A stretch of 64,000 bases of DNA from Welwitschia mirabilis (GCA_051453625.1 JBOZIK010000001.1:167506010-167570009); one strand, 5' to 3'. Counted from the first letter of the stretch, positions 1 to 12,900 are shown. Notes: generated by a model from the sequence alone, not told the origin. Numbers and translations are program-made.

Positions 1-1159
1 TATGTGGTTTTATAAAATACTTAAACAGATTTTTAATATTAGTTTTATCCATTAAAATTATTGCAAATTTATTTATAGGTTTTTATCTTTTATGCATAGT
101 CAAAGTTTAAATTTTACAAAATGGAACCATAAATTAAGAACCTTATAACTTATTAAATACTAAATAAAATTTAATAAGCTATTGTTTACAAGGATTTTTA
201 AGGAGGCAATTCACTAGCATGTGCCATAATGTAGTGGTCCAGATGCCACCACTAGCAATATGGACTTTCTTGCATCATCATTAAGAGTTTCCTGTGAATG
301 TATGTCATAACCCAGCCTTGGGTTAGACTTAATAAGCATAATTTTTAACTTAATTACATGAATAATCATCACAGTGGATTCATTAGGTTGTGACTGAGAT
401 ACTTACCTCTTGGTTACTCATTGGCTATACGTTAAAAGTACTATATGATGATAACTCACCTAACACACACTACATCCAATATTAAAGTTATTTAGAAATC
501 TTATTTAGGAACACACCAAAGAAGTGTGTAAGTTTTAATCAAGTGGTTGGTTACACTAGTAGCTAACAACCACACCTACATATCCTTATCTAAAGGAGTC
601 CAAATCAAATGTAGTTCTACATTGGGCCTTATTCCCCTCTTCACCATATACATGGGTGTAAGCTAGATTAAGCTAATCTATATCAATGGGCATATGGGCA
701 AATGTATGCATGAGACAATAAAAGAATAATGTAAGAACTCAAGAAGCAACTTAATCAAATAAAGAGTATGATGATTAAAAAAATAAAAACAACACCATAG
801 TTGCTATAGATGAAAATATAGGAGGTAGCAAGTTAAAAACTGTTGAGATTATACCATCCATCCCTAACAAGTAATTCTAATGCATGCATGATGACAATAC
901 ATATGTATGTGAGTAAAAATCATATTTGGATAATCAAATATATATATGGTGAACCCCTTAGTTACTTGACCAAAATATCCATTAAATACATAAAAGGTAA
1001 GCATGTTAAGAAGTCCCTTGACTCTCCCCCTCATCTTAGTCTCAACCAATACGAGAAATAACATTAACAGTATAACATTATAGTAACCCATATAGAAATA
1101 TGATTAACATAAAGATATACATACACACACTCTCTTCATTTTGGTAGGGTACCTCATGG
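1..1159. other. Unassigned AT-rich flank
   Basis: I see no gene here. The short open frames on both strands near 843-1091 have no recognisable motif. A TGTTGAGATT at 841 could mark an earlier start of the outer LTR, because a similar TGTTGAAATT occurs at 24317, but sequence similarity between the two copies is only clear from about 1160 onward. Confidence 0.5.
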
Positions 1160-2060
1160 CTACTCCTTTTATAAATTTTGGGTTAAAATCATTTCAATGT
1201 TTGGCTAGTTATGAGTAAGCAAGGATTTGCAAGGCAATAGTAATATATAACTAGACTTTAAATGGTTTATAGATTTCTAGAGCTTAAGAGGTTTAGTGAT
1301 GCAGTTTCTTACTAGCAATAACACTAGCATTTCATCTTAACTAGATCACTTCTTGTAAGAGATATGGCTTACTTATATCTCGGTAGTCTGAATTTAGTTT
1401 CAGAAAAGCATACATCATATTCCAAAAATTTTTCCACATGACATAATGTGCTGTATATTTTTAGTAAGAATGTAATTCTTTCCATAGTAATATGATTAAA
1501 ATATTATTATTTGAATAAAATGATATTTAAAAAATTTCTATATAAGATGGATTATATATATATATATATATATATATACCAGCAGATTTAGTTATCATTC
1601 TTTTAGAAAATTCGATTTTCTCTTTTAAAATGATAACATGTCTAGTAATCAAATATCTAGAAGCTTTCTTTTATTAAACNNNNNNNNNNAATTCTTCAAC
1701 AACATTGCAACATTAAAATCAAGTATAATCATTTCAGTCAAATTCAATTAAAGTTGATCAACTCCATTCAAATTGTTAAAAATTAGTTAACATCAAATCA
1801 TCAAACTCAATCCAACTTAGTCAAACCCTATCAAAGTCAAACTTTAACAACGTTAGTCATTCATAGTTAAGCTTAGTTAATCTCAGTCAAACTGGATCAA
1901 ACAGTCAAATCTAGTTTGAACTTAGTAAAATTGTCATCAAACCAAAAATTGTCATCAAACCAATTAAATCACTCATTATTGCATGAAATTAGAACTAATT
2001 CACTATTTATGAAAAAAATCATAAATAGTTTAGCACTAGAAAGAGGATTTCTCTTATAGG
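1160..2060 (+). repeat. 5' LTR of the outer gypsy element
   Basis: Similar over its length to 24745-24889 joined to 35661-36440, in the same orientation. Shared anchors include AGCTTAAGAGGTTTAGTGA at 1281, CATACATCATATTCCAAAAA near 1410, GATTTAGTTATCATTCTTTT near 1585, and AATCACTCATTATTGCATGA near 1966. Both copies carry an AT microsatellite at the same internal place (1552-1578 here, 35925-35980 in the other), which supports common descent. A 10-base gap lies at 1680-1689. The exact LTR ends are uncertain by tens to a few hundred bases. Confidence 0.75.
1552..1578. repeat. (TA)n microsatellite in the 5' LTR
   Basis: A pure TA run. It sits at the position equivalent to the longer (AT)n at 35925-35980 in the other LTR copy. 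Confidence 0.9.
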
Positions 2061-2639
2061 TTTTTCTTTTAACCATTTATTCAATCTTTTAAATTCACCT
2101 TTTCCATCATCTTGTTGTAAACTACAAATACCCATAATGCTAGTGTTAATAAGGAAAAAAAATACCTACATTTTTGAGGATATGTACAAACTCCTTATCT
2201 AATAAGACTCCTTTATGCTTATCGTGGATAAGCTTCATGCCATCATGGACTATAGAGTTTATTAGAACATGTATCTTGTCCATCCTAGTAAGTAAATCTA
2301 TGTTATGAAATTCAAGAGGTTAGGGTTAACCAGCTAAGAAAGAATTCAAACTTGTTAGAATGAACTTCTTCATAAAAATGGCAATGATGAAGAGTTCATT
2401 AATGAATAGGGCCATAAAGAAAACCTAGAAACCTAGCAATAAGCACAAGCACAAGGCTCAAAGAAATAGGCCAATGATGATGATATCTTATTCAAGTACT
2501 CCACACATGGATAAGAATCACCTAAAAATAGGTAAGATGAAAATAAAACTCTCAATCAACCCTAATTGACAATCATCTAAGAAGCTATTAATGATCTAAA
2601 ATGAGGTGTCTATGATAAGAATATCTATTTACAATTTGA

Positions 2640-3780
2640 TTTTAATGATATACGCATTTAGCCCTTTGTTCCTTGTAAAATCATCTCACCTAGTGAAATG
2701 TCTGACTTTGAGAAATTCACAAGTATAGAAGACTTTATTATGCATGTAAGAAACTAAAAACATGTGTGTCATATGTATAACATCAAATAAAACATAGCTT
2801 GTCACTTGTTTTATTAAACTTTGAAACAACAAGCCCTTAAATGATACCATAGAATATCGACACATTTGATCACAACTTTAAAATAACTACTGAAAATGTT
2901 TATCCAACATTACTTCATCAATATCATAAAATGAATAATGTTTGATGCTTGACCGTAATGAAATAATAATTTAACAAAGAAGTACAAGACTATGGATGAT
3001 GATGGAGGATCATGGCCTTAAAATTAGAAACCCCCATCTTAGATTTAGACATGGCATATCTTTTTGCCAAATCATGCATGTCATATGTATCGAAATATCT
3101 GAGAATGCAGTCTTTTAAAAAGTTCAAATAAGCTATCATACTAGCTATAAGGATAGAAGTTGTAAAAGAATAGAAAGAAGCCATAAAATATGATAGTTCA
3201 TCTCAAAAAGAATTGTCCAAAAAGGACAACTATGCTAGAAGTTGCAACCTAAAGAATATTGTTGTCATGAATCAACCAACTCAACTATTTTACCTACCCT
3301 AGTTAATGGGCAATTCAATGATGATGAAAATAGCACCTAGAGCTCCTTTCACTCCATAAGCTTTTGGTCCTTAACTGGCTTATTATTAATCACACTACCT
3401 TCCACCATAACAAGTGTAACTACCATTGCCATCGCAACATCAATAGCGGGCATATACACCTTAAAACCAATGTTAAAATAGGCCTTAAAGTTAAATCAAT
3501 AACTCTCAATCTAATAGGAGTTTTGCAAAACTAAATATTCCAATGAGATAAATCTTCTCAATGCTATGAAAAAAGGGGCAATCCAATTACATCCAATTAG
3601 ATAAAGGGATTCAAATTCACTTAAACGAGCAGGGTATAATGAGTTAAATTACTATGAGTACCACTGAGTCTAAGGACATCATACTAAAAACTATTTTAAC
3701 CTAAGGCAAATTATTCAAGACATCATTAAAAACAAAAAAAACATAAAGTTTGACATGATTTTAGTAGCTGTAACTAAATA
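2640..3780 (+). pseudogene. Outer gypsy gag remnant
   Basis: Gag forms the capsid of the retrotransposon particle. Around 3650-3740 the reading Y-Y-E-Y-H-x-V-x-G-H-H-T-K-N-Y can be laid against the Cys-x-Tyr-His-x5-His-x4-Cys pattern found at the end of Tat-type gag proteins, with the cysteines mutated to Tyr, followed by a leucine/isoleucine-rich stretch typical of this position. The upstream part (2690-3300) shows only scattered coding similarity with many stops. The call rests on the C-terminal motif and on its place between the 5' LTR and the protease. Confidence 0.45.
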
Positions 3781-4329
3781 GCTTGAGATTTAGATTTACA
3801 AGAACCCCTTTCCTACTCAACCTTCTACATTGCAACTACCATAAAATGCAGTGTTTCAATACAACAATGATCCCTTTGCAATCCTAGTAAACTAAGATTA
3901 ATATAAGAAACCACTAGGATAAGTCATTTAAGAGAATAAGGAAAAATTAGAGGTAATGATTCAAGTAAAATATTCTCAAACTCATTCTATCCCTTGATCA
4001 CATATACCAAGGCAGTTGTTTGTCTCTAAAGTAGAGGTAGCGTATCATTATTTAACCTTATTAATTAAGATATCTAGGCCCCATAGACTCACATTTAAAA
4101 GAATATGCGAGAAGTATTTAAGTTTGAAATCCCCTCATGATCAAATTTAACCACCCAAAAAAGAATCTACTTCAAAGCAAGTGCATATCCAAAATAGTAA
4201 CGAAGATGAGCAAGCAATCCAGTTCTTATACCATGAGATCCATGCAACTTCTAATAAGATGATCATAACTTAATCACCTTATATATTTACAAATATTAGG
4301 CCTATCAAAGTAAGTAGGACCTTTTTTAT

Positions 4330-4640
4330 AAAGCCAAATTAAATGTGATATGTTCATCTTGCCTCGAGAAGCTTAAAATGGGCCATATCTTAAATGTGAA
4401 GAAAGATGTGGTGATCAGAGGGTTTAATGACCATGAGGACAAATCAAGAGGGACAATTACTTTACCTATAGAAGTGACTAAGAAGGTCAACAATAATGAA
4501 TTCCATGTAATTGATAATGCAGGAGCATTTAATTTATCATTAGGAAGTCCTTGAATAATGGAAATAGGGGCAATAATATCTCTACCCCATCAAAAGCTAA
4601 AATTTATTAGATCTAAAATTTCAGTTCCCTTAAAATGAAA
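4330..4640 (+). pseudogene. Outer gypsy aspartic protease remnant
   Basis: The retroviral-type protease cleaves the polyprotein. The open stretch 4345-4554 reads V-V-I-R-G-F-N-D-H, then T-I-T-L-P-I-E-V, F-H-V-I-D, and A-F-N-L-S-L-G-S-P. This matches the second half of plant gypsy proteases, which end in a N-x-L-L-G-R-P-W motif (here L-S-L-G-S-P). It is followed by A-I-I-S-L-P-H-Q-K-L-K-F-I, the conserved linker after the protease in Tat elements. The catalytic D-x-G is not preserved in readable form. About 1.2 kb of purine-rich, stop-ridden DNA separates it from the RT. Confidence 0.6.
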
Positions 4641-5879
4641 TCACATCATGGCAAATGTGAAGGCTCCATCTACATCATCTTCTCTAATGCCACCTCCTCT
4701 ACTTGAGAAGATGACTATTCCTTTTTTACATTTTGAACATGATACAGTGGACCCTCATAAGATGAAGGTCCCATCCATTTCTTATATTTAAATCCTAGAC
4801 GCAGGGTGGATTTTATTCCTCCCAGATGACTTTTCAACTATCTTATAAATTTTCTAAAAAAAGGAGAAATTCAAAAATTTAAAGAAAACCTTTATTTAAA
4901 ACCCAAAAAAACTAATATATAAAAAAAGATAAAAATACAAGAACCAAAACATGCACATATGTCTATTAAAAGAAACAAAATCAAAAATATTAAAAAATAA
5001 ATAAATGAAAAAATAAAAAGAACAAGAAAAACAAGACAAAAAAATAAAAACAAGGTTTTAAAAAACAAAAAAACAAAAAAAATACATGAAAAAAATGGTA
5101 GTTTACTCATCTAGCTAAAATGAAACGAACAAGATTCTTGGCAATCAAAGTACCTCATGTAAAACAAGTTTACATATCTAGGTAAAGTTTTGATGACTAA
5201 GTAAAAACCTCAACCTATCATACTACTGATGATAAGGTGTAATATTTTAAAACTTTTTTTAAAGGAAAAAGAGCAAGTCTCTTTTAAAACAGTTTATTTT
5301 TTTACCAAGTCTTTTAGTCAAAGTAGCTTAACATGTTTTTTCACCCTTCGTCATTATTCTTAAGTCAAGTCCTTAGCTTATAGAACATCACAATGAGGAG
5401 TTGGTTAAATACTCCCTTACATTTCACCCTTAATGGTGAGGTTGTTTAAAGTTATGTTGTTCTTAATCTTGTTGATTTTAATTGTAATGATTTTCTAGGA
5501 AAACCTTGTATCTTTTTAAATCAAGAGAAAATGAATGAAAATAGTGAAGCATATGGAATAATGAACTCATAAAAGTAAAGTTGTCTCAAGAAAAATATCA
5601 AGATGTCACAACATATGACTTCCTAGTGGATCCCATTAATCTAGACAATTCTTAAAATCAATGAAAAATTATCATAATAGACCAAATATGAGCTCGAAAT
5701 GTGTTGTCTTCTAACAGGAACATTTTTACCTAGCATTACAAAGATACACAAGGAATTGATAAATTGATAGTCATGCATAACATCATTTGAAATTCGAACT
5801 CGATCTCAATGAGATAGAAGGTTAGAAAGCTAAATCTTCATCTTGCATTAGTGGTGAATCAAAATCTATAGTATTTTTT

Positions 5880-6240
5880 TTACTATTTATTTCATTTGAT
5901 CAAAAGACTATTCAAATTAGCTATCGAATATGGTGATCATTCCAAGAAGTATAGCCCAATTAGGATTCGTATCGATTATCATGACCTAAATAAGATTACC
6001 TTAAAGGATGACTATTCTTTATCAAACATTGACATCCTAATAGATAACATGACTGGTTATGACCTCCTATCATTCATGTATGGTTACTTAGATTATAATC
6101 AAATATTTATCAATCCTATAAATCACCACAAGATGAATTTTATAATGCTATAAGTTTTCTTCTGTTACATCGTAAATTCCTTTGGGATTAAAGAATGCTA
6201 GCACAATATTTGATATAATCAATGAATATTTGACATCCAC
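5880..6240 (+). pseudogene. Outer gypsy reverse transcriptase remnant
   Basis: The open frame 5896-6153 carries R-I-R-I-D-Y-H-D-L-N-K-I-T-L-K-D-D-Y and F-M-Y-G-Y-L-D-Y-N-Q-I, which are RT blocks 2 and 3 of Ty3/gypsy elements (family form V-C-V-D-Y-R-D-L-N-K, F-M-D-G-Y-S-G-Y-N-Q-I). A frameshifted F-C-Y-I-V-N-S-F-G-I-K follows at about 6158 and corresponds to F-C-Y-K-V-M-P-F-G-L-K. The catalytic D-D block further on is missing, so a deletion has removed part of the palm. Confidence 0.8.
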
Positions 6241-6599
6241 CCCTATTTTCAGTTCATTTAAACCTGATTAATTATTTTACCTTTATTTAGCATATATTTC
6301 ATCATTAATTAGTGCAATGATCTTTCAACATGATGAATTACATCGAGATCACCTAATTTATCACATCAACAAGACACTACATTAATATGAAAAAAATTAC
6401 ACTAAATTTGAAAAGTAGCACGTGTTTAACAAAGTGGGCATTAATTCTCACTGAATTTAACTTAGAATTTCAATCTCAAAAATTAGTTAAAGGTAAATGT
6501 ATGGTTAAACAATAGCATACCTACCAATAGAAACTGAGGATAAAACCTTAGAGGAATCTAAATAATTCCCTAATGAAGAGATTCATGTTGTTGAAATTA

Positions 6600-6930
6600 A
6601 AAAGAATTAGGATGCATTAATTTTTTTTAATAACGCATTTAATCAAAATGTTGGATTTATAGGAGTAATCTTCTTTCTTAACAACAAAACTAGCTTATCA
6701 TTATCTTTTAAGCTAAATTTTCATTACATAAACAACATTGCTAAATATGAGACTTTACCAAGAGGAATTGTGCTAGCCATTTAAGTAGGTTTCAAGAAAT
6801 TACATAGTTTTGGTGACTTGCAATTAGTCATCAACCAAGTCTTAGGCAAGTACAAAGGTAAATTAGGAATCCTAAGTGCATACCTCAAAAAAGTAATAAA
6901 TCTTCTTGCATCATTCAAGTCATGTAAAAT
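6600..6930 (+). pseudogene. Second, archaeal-like RNase H domain of the outer gypsy element
   Basis: The reading F-N-N-A-F-N-Q-N-V-G-F-I-G-V, S-L-S-F-K-L-N-F, N-N-I-A-K-Y-E, F-G-D-L-Q-L-V-I-N-Q-V and G-K-Y-K-G-K-L fits the additional RNase H domain of Tat-lineage elements (family pattern F-D-G-A..., N-N-x-A-E-Y-E-A-L, F-G-D-S-x-L-V-I-x-Q-V). In the family this domain degrades RNA in RNA:DNA hybrids during reverse transcription. Here two of the acidic residues are altered and stops interrupt it. This domain is the main reason for assigning the element to the Tat lineage. Confidence 0.7.
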
Positions 6931-7499
6931 TTTGATTATTTCCTAGAAATGGAAATCAATTCATGGATTACCTTGTAAAATTCATGCAAATATGTTTTAA
7001 AGTTTAGTTTTAAAAAAGTACATTACATGCATGGACGTGAGTCAAAATTTCCTTGATGAAAACCTAATAATAGCTTATCTAGAGTTATCATAGAATGAGG
7101 TAACTCAAATGATAAAATATTCCAAAGAAAATAATAATTAATATGACACTTTAGTAAATTACTCACTAATCAAAAACTACCTAAAAATCTCTCATCACTA
7201 TAGAAGTAAAACTTCAGGGATTAAGTAATGCACTTCACTCTAATTCAAGATCAATTATATAAGAAGTTAAACAAAAGTGTCCTATTGATATGCCTAAAGT
7301 CAAGTAAAGTTACTTACATTTTAAAAGAGATACATACTAGACTATGCGGGTCTCACTAAGGAGCAAGATCCCTATTGAGTCATGTGATAAGATTAGGCTA
7401 CTCTAGAAAATAATGAGTAATGACTATTTCAAGATGATGAAAACATATCATATCTATCAAATATTTTCATTGAGAATACATCAATATCCTATTGAGCTC

Positions 7500-8184
7500 T
7501 TTCCTTCCTGTCTAATTTGAATTTTGAGAAAGTGGGGCATGGATTTAATTAGTTCTATTATGCCTACCTCATCGGACAACATGCATTCATTCTTACTATG
7601 ATAGAATACTTTTCTAAATGGGTTAAAGCAGTTCCATTACAACAAATAACTTCCATTACAACAAATAACCTCAAAAAAAATCCATAATTTCATTCTTAAT
7701 CACATCATCACTAGATTTGGCACACCCTAAGTCATTGTCACTAATAATGGCCCATAATTTAGTATCATCAGAAATAAAGAATTTCTTTAGCAAATTTAGG
7801 ATAAATCACTTCTTTTTGATGCCACATTACCCTTAAGTAAAAAATGAATAAGCCAAGGTAATAAATGAATTGATCATTAATTACCTTAACAACTTATTTC
7901 AAGGGAATACAAATTAATGACATAAGAAAATACCTTTAGCATTATGGGCTTACTATACTACAATGAAAAATATTATAGGAATAATATTGTTTTAACTAGT
8001 TTATGGTACTGAAGCAGTCTTGCCCACTTAGATTTAGATTTACACATTGAAAATGCAACTTACAAAACTTAAAACTTTATATGAAAAGTGAGTAAAATCC
8101 CTTACAAAAGTGCAACTCTACCAAAAAGAGATCAGTAATACATACAACAAGCATATAAATCCAAGATCTTACACTGTAGGTAAC
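7500..8184 (+). pseudogene. Outer gypsy integrase remnant, 5' part
   Basis: Integrase core traces appear in order: W-G-M-D-L-I-S-S-I near 7536, E-Y-F-S-K-W-V-K-A-V-P at about 7605, I-T-R-F-G-T near 7708, L-W-A-Y-Y-T-T near 7945, and L-V-Y-G-T-E-A-V-L-P near 7995. The C-terminal part ends with Y-N-K-H-I-N-P-R-S-Y-T-V-G just before 8185. The frame is then broken by the LTR of the inner element and resumes at 21237. Several stops and frameshifts are present. Confidence 0.75.
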
Positions 8185-9153
8185 TGATAACTTAGAAATA
8201 TATGTATGTTTTTACTCTTTTTTCTAAAAGATTAAAATGATTATTGTTATTAATGTGTAATCATGAATTAGATTACATTACTATAATATATTATATTATT
8301 ATTTCATATAGCTAATTTGGTTTTGCACGACAATTATTCCAATACAAGAATAGTGGAAGCCTTACTATCAAAAAGAAAAATGTTGTAACAACTAGACAGA
8401 TGGCATAAAAAGTAAACAAGTACTAATGTAAGAAAACCATTGGAAAGATGAAGACAGGTATTATAAAAAGGAAATAACAAATTACTTAAGTTGTACCTAT
8501 AAATATGCAATGTAGAGGAGATAAGAGGATATTTATGGCAACTCGGAAAATAGCTAGAAAGTGCATTTTAGATAAATAATATCATGGTGAATGAACTATA
8601 AAGTGATTTCCTAGCTACTATACCTATTGTGGAAACATAGGAAATTTCTTACTACTATAATTTTCAAATAGTAATACAAGTTTGTATTCTAAAAAAGATC
8701 TTGTATAGCTATGTAAGTAACTTAAAAAGATTACTTGCTCTTATTTTCTTGCTCTTAATATTAATCCTAGGTAGAGTTAATATTAAGATAGTGTATCAAT
8801 TAGAAATAAGTAATATACATAATCTGGCTATATTTCTCTATTTTGTTTATTTTCATTTTCCACTTCCTATAAATATTATTTCTAGTAGAGTAATTATTAG
8901 AAAAACATTTTGTCAAGAATAATCATTCTTGATGAAGAACGTGTTTTGATCTAATAAAAGGATTCTATCTTTATTCAAGTTAAAAGCATAAAAAAGTAAA
9001 CTTCATATAAAAATTTATAATGATTAAAGTTTTTGTATGGTAGCATAGTTTCCATATTTTTTTTGTACTTTTGTAATATAAATTTGTTTAAGTATTTTTT
9101 TTGAAATTAGTTAGATATTTTATAGCATTTCTAGTTAAATTATAGGCTTGTCA
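8185..9153 (+). repeat. 5' LTR of the inner gypsy element
   Basis: 969 bp, starting TGATAACTT and ending CTTGTCA, thus with the canonical TG...CA ends. It aligns along its whole length with 20255-21236: GCATATAGCTAATTTGGTTTT-type blocks, AATAGTGGAAGCCTTACTA, CCTATAAATATGCAATGTA and AGCATTTCTAGTTAAATTA are shared. The short open frame at 8701-8922 lies in the LTR and is not a gene. Confidence 0.9.
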
Positions 9154-9779
9154 TTTTAATGCTAAAAGGAGGGCACTTCTAGACTTTTGACTGAAATAAT
9201 GAAGAACCTTTTAAGAAAAGATAACCAAGGATGATCAAGGGATAAGAAGGGATGATATGTTCACAATCTTGAAAAAATAGGTTGGATGAAGTAACTAATG
9301 ATGTAACACTTAAGAGAAGTCAAGAATAGCTACAGTGTAACATAGACCTATTGATAAAAGCTCAAACAAGAAGAGAAAAATGACAAATACTAAAAGGGTT
9401 GTATTAGAATGAAGAAGTGGTAGTTGACTCTACTCCTCTGAGTATTGATTGTTATACATCTCACACATCTAATCTATAAATCCTTCAATCTTGGAAACTC
9501 TTGACAAGATAAGAAATATAAATACTACTAATATTCCCACTTTTAAAGGTAAAAAAATGAAGAACATATGCTTCATATAAGTCTTTTTAATTCTTTTTGC
9601 AAGGCCAACTACTTAGAAATCAACTTAAAACATTTTTATTTTTCCTTAAAGGAAGATGTCCAATTATGATTTTAAAAGTTTTCAAATTATACTTTTAAAA
9701 CCTATAACTCTTTAAGGTCAATAATTTTGAGCAAATATTAACCTATCTGAGTCATTGAAGATTTTAAAAATCAAATTTT
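9154..9779. other. Leader of the inner gypsy element
   Basis: Lies between the 5' LTR and the first recognisable gag motif. I see no primer-binding site matching tRNA-Met, Asp or Glu ends and no clear coding sequence. It probably contains the untranslated leader and the lost N-terminus of gag. Confidence 0.4.
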
Positions 9780-10620
9780 GAATGTTAAATAGAAAGAACA
9801 TGAGAAATTTGATGAATTCATTGATAGATACTGGATTCTACTAGTAAGATGTCCTAACCATAGAATAACTCTTAAAGAATGAATGAGAGCTTTATTAAGA
9901 GGTTTATGGAGTAACTCTTTAGAAAAATATACTCTATGGAGGAGGCATTAAGAATGGTAATAACATATACAAAATGAATCAGGGGTGGATTCAAAATGAA
10001 GAGAAAGGAAAGAGGAAGGTTAACGAAGTTATGATAGAGAAAGAAGTAGAAAAAAAGCATGAAAGCATGCTAAAAGAGACAAATAAGATAATAGAAGCTT
10101 AGTAGAGGAGCTTAATAGATTAAAACAAGAAGAGAAAGTCAAAACTCATGAATATTATAATGAGGAGAATCATCATCCTCTAGAATGTCCACGAATGACA
10201 GATTTTATGAGATGGTTAAACATTAATAAAATTAATTATAATCTTAAAAATAATTCTCAAATTAATAAGAATCCTTATTCTAACCAAACTAGGAAATGGA
10301 CAAATAAAAAAGAAACTCTAATGTAGAGGTTTATGTAGTCTAAGAGACAAAAGTAATATGACTATTTTAAGAACAGGAGAAATTTAGAAGAAGAATCTAG
10401 ACCTACACAACCTCAACCAAATCCAAGGAAAGCTACTTGTAAATATTTTAAAACAAGGTCAGGGAGAAATCATTATTCTACTTTAACTTCTAGAAAGAAA
10501 AAGAAACCAGAGAAAATGGAAAAGTAATTGAAAATAGTTCAACTAAAGGAGGAATTAATGATCCCTTATCATTTTTAATGAGAAGCAAAGTAACAAGGAA
10601 TTTTTCAAAGAAATGAGAAA
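9780..10620 (+). pseudogene. Inner gypsy gag remnant
   Basis: Near 9810-9910 the translation D-E-F-I-D-R-Y, L-L-V-R-C-P-N-H, M-R-A-L-L-R-G-L matches the capsid core of plant gypsy gag (family form R-Y-K-x-L-x-R-x-C-P-H-H-G-I, F-Y-x-G-L). Near 10437 a decayed zinc knuckle reads C-K-Y-F...H-Y-S-T-L, with the second and last cysteines lost. Stops replace Gln at several points. The capsid packages the RNA copy of the element. Confidence 0.65.
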
Positions 10621-10859
10621 AGAATGTAGAATATCTTATTAGAGCTCTATAAGATACTTCAGTTCTGTTACATTTAGTAAAACATGTTGAAAGACATTCC
10701 CTTGTACTAGAAGCAAATAAAGAAGTTGTGTAGTAAAGAAAGGAATAAGAAAAAGAAAGAGAAAATTAATGATGAACACTTAGTAAAAGAAGCAACTAAA
10801 AAAGTTTAATTATCTTGAGCCTCTACTCAAAGTCTGTAAAAAAAAGAAAACAAATAGAG

Positions 10860-11290
10860 AAATATAGTAATCCTAGAATACCAGCAGTACATATAGTTTT
10901 TGAAGGTGCCTATAAAATAGAAGATTTGCTGGATTTGAGGGCTAGTATAATTTCATTTCTTATGATACATTCGAACAGATTATAAGTGTATAATTAACTT
11001 CATATAATGGAGAAATTTACATGGAAGATGGCTCTGCAATAAGACCAAAGGCCATAATGAAAAACACATCAATAGAACTATAAGGATTTGGACATTTAGT
11101 GAATCTAATTGTTATGAAGACAAGGGAAAATACATATCCCATCATCATGAGGAGACCTTAGATGGCAATAGTCAATGTAACTATTTATTCTAGAAAGGGA
11201 GTAATGGAGATTAGTTTAAAAGACCTTGTGAATCAAATAAAAATATCTAATGAGGTAGAAATTAGACACCCTTCTTTTAATGGGGGTATA
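10860..11290 (+). pseudogene. Inner gypsy aspartic protease remnant
   Basis: The reading D-L-L-D-L-R-A-S-I-I-S near 10922 corresponds to the family A-L-L-D-L-G-A-S-I-N-L, so the catalytic Asp is kept but Gly has become Arg. Downstream, Y-P-I-I-M-R-R-P near 11136 matches P-I-I-L-G-R-P at the end of the fold. The spacing between the two motifs is normal for the family. A stop and a frameshift interrupt the middle. Confidence 0.7.
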
Positions 11291-11559
11291 GTGCTAACAT
11301 GATCCTCATAAAAGAAACTCAGAAGATATTAGAATAAGAAGAAATTAAAATAAAAGTTTACTTCTTAATTATTGAATTAGCAGAGAATGAAGAGAAACTT
11401 GAAAAACCTCCTATTGAGAAAGGTTCAAATTACATAGAAATTCAGAAAAATTGATCTTTAATTATTAATGGGAATTTAACTCATTCTTAGAAGAGAAAAT
11501 TAAAAATAATGTTAAAAAAATGGACTAATCATTTGTTTGGACTTATGAAGATATTATAG

Positions 11560-12120
11560 GGATAGACACTGAAATATGCAAACATAAGATTTATTTAGAT
11601 GTCATAGTAAAACTTGTTAGATAACCAAAAAGGAGATGTAATCCTCATATGCAAGATGTGATTAAGTAGGAAATTTTAAGATTATTAAAAGTAGAATTCA
11701 TCTACCTTATTTCTGATTTAGAATGAGTAAGTCCTATGATAATAGTTTCTAATAAGAATAATAAATGGATAATGTGCATAGATTTTAGGCTACTGAATGC
11801 TACTACTTATAAAGATCATTTTCCTTTATCCTTTATGGGTCAGGTTTTGAAAAGAATTTCTAGTCATAAATACTACTGTTTCTTGGATAGATATAATAAG
11901 TATAATCAAATTTCTATAGTCCTTGAAGACCAAGAAAAAATAACTTTTACTTGCACATGGGGTACAAATGCCTTTAAAGTTTTATCCTTTGGGTTATGTA
12001 ATGCACTAGCTACTTTTTAGAGGCTAGTGATTATTTTTTTTAAGGACATAATATAAAGATTATTTGAGGTTTTCATTGATGATTTCTCAACTTTTAGAGA
12101 TAATTTCAATGAAGCATGAG
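11560..12120 (+). pseudogene. Inner gypsy reverse transcriptase remnant
   Basis: The best preserved retroelement domain in the window. Visible blocks are M-C-I-D-F-R-L-L-N-A-T-T at about 11771, K-D-H-F-P-L-S-F, Y-Y-C-F-L-D-R-Y-N-K-Y-N-Q-I, K-I-T-F-T-C-T-W-G-T, L-S-F-G-L-C-N-A-L-A-T-F, and the catalytic V-F-I-D-D-F-S at about 12070. Stops sit where Trp (11725) and Gln (12018) are expected. Compared with the family, Arg or Lys replaces the Gly of D-G-Y and S-G-Y. It synthesised the DNA copy of the element. Confidence 0.9.
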
Positions 12121-12900
12121 AAAGATTATAAGTTGTACTTACTCAATGGGAAGAATGAATTTGAAATTGAGTTGGTCTAAGAGTCATCTCATGGTAGCTG
12201 AAGGTATTATTTTAGGCTATAAGATATCAGTTAGAGGAATTAAAACTGATAAGAAAAAGATTAATATCATTAAACAAACTCCTCCACCAACTAAACTAAA
12301 ATGTTCAAGATCATTTTTGGGTCATGTACATTATTACAGAAGATTTATCACTAATTTTAGTAAAATTACTAAACCATTGAGTAATATTTTACAAAAATAT
12401 GTGCCTTATAAGTGGACCTAAGAATGCTAAAAAGCTTTCCAAATTCTAAAATATAAATTAATTAAAGCCCCTATTTTACAAAAATCAAATTAGGATAAAC
12501 CTTTTCACATCATGATTGATGCTTCATAGTATGTTGTTAGTGTTATTTTGGAATAGAATAATGATAGTTGTAAACCTTATGTTATTACTTACATAAGTAG
12601 AAATCTCAATTCTACATAATATAATTATACAGTTATAAAAAAATAGATGCTAGCCATAGTGGTATTCTTGGAGAAATTTAGGCATTACATCCTAGGTTAT
12701 GAGGTTAAGATTCACATGCATCATAATGCTATACAATTTTTAATGAATAAGAAGGAAGCTAATTCTTGAATAATAAGATGGATACTTTTGATGCAACAAT
12801 TTGATCTCAAAAGAATAGATAAGAAAGGAATAGAAAATGTAGCAGTTGATCATTTGTCTAGAATGGAATTCCCTAAAAACGATGAACAATTAAATATTTA
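12121..12900 (+). pseudogene. Inner gypsy RT thumb/connection and RNase H remnant
   Basis: The open stretch 12116-12421 contains W-S-K-S-H-L-M-V-A-E-G-I-I-L-G-Y, R-S-F-L-G-H-V and Y-Y-R-R-F-I-T-N-F-S-K-I, all standard after gypsy RT. RNase H follows: M-I-D-A-S near 12511, E-K-F-R-H-Y-I-L-G near 12670, [11 protein letters not shown] near 12778, and V-A-V-D-H-L-S-R-M near 12838, the usual boundary with integrase. In-frame stops fall at Gln or Glu positions. Confidence 0.88.

Noticed and set aside
841-1160. Extension of the outer 5' LTR to a TGTTGAGATT start at 841 (partner TGTTGAAATT at 24317)
   Set aside because: The ten-base start matches, but the following 300 bases do not align convincingly; kept only as a possibility.
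4892-5110. Phe/Leu-rich minus-strand frame resembling a membrane protein
   Set aside because: It is the complement of a low-complexity A-rich tract inside the outer gypsy element.
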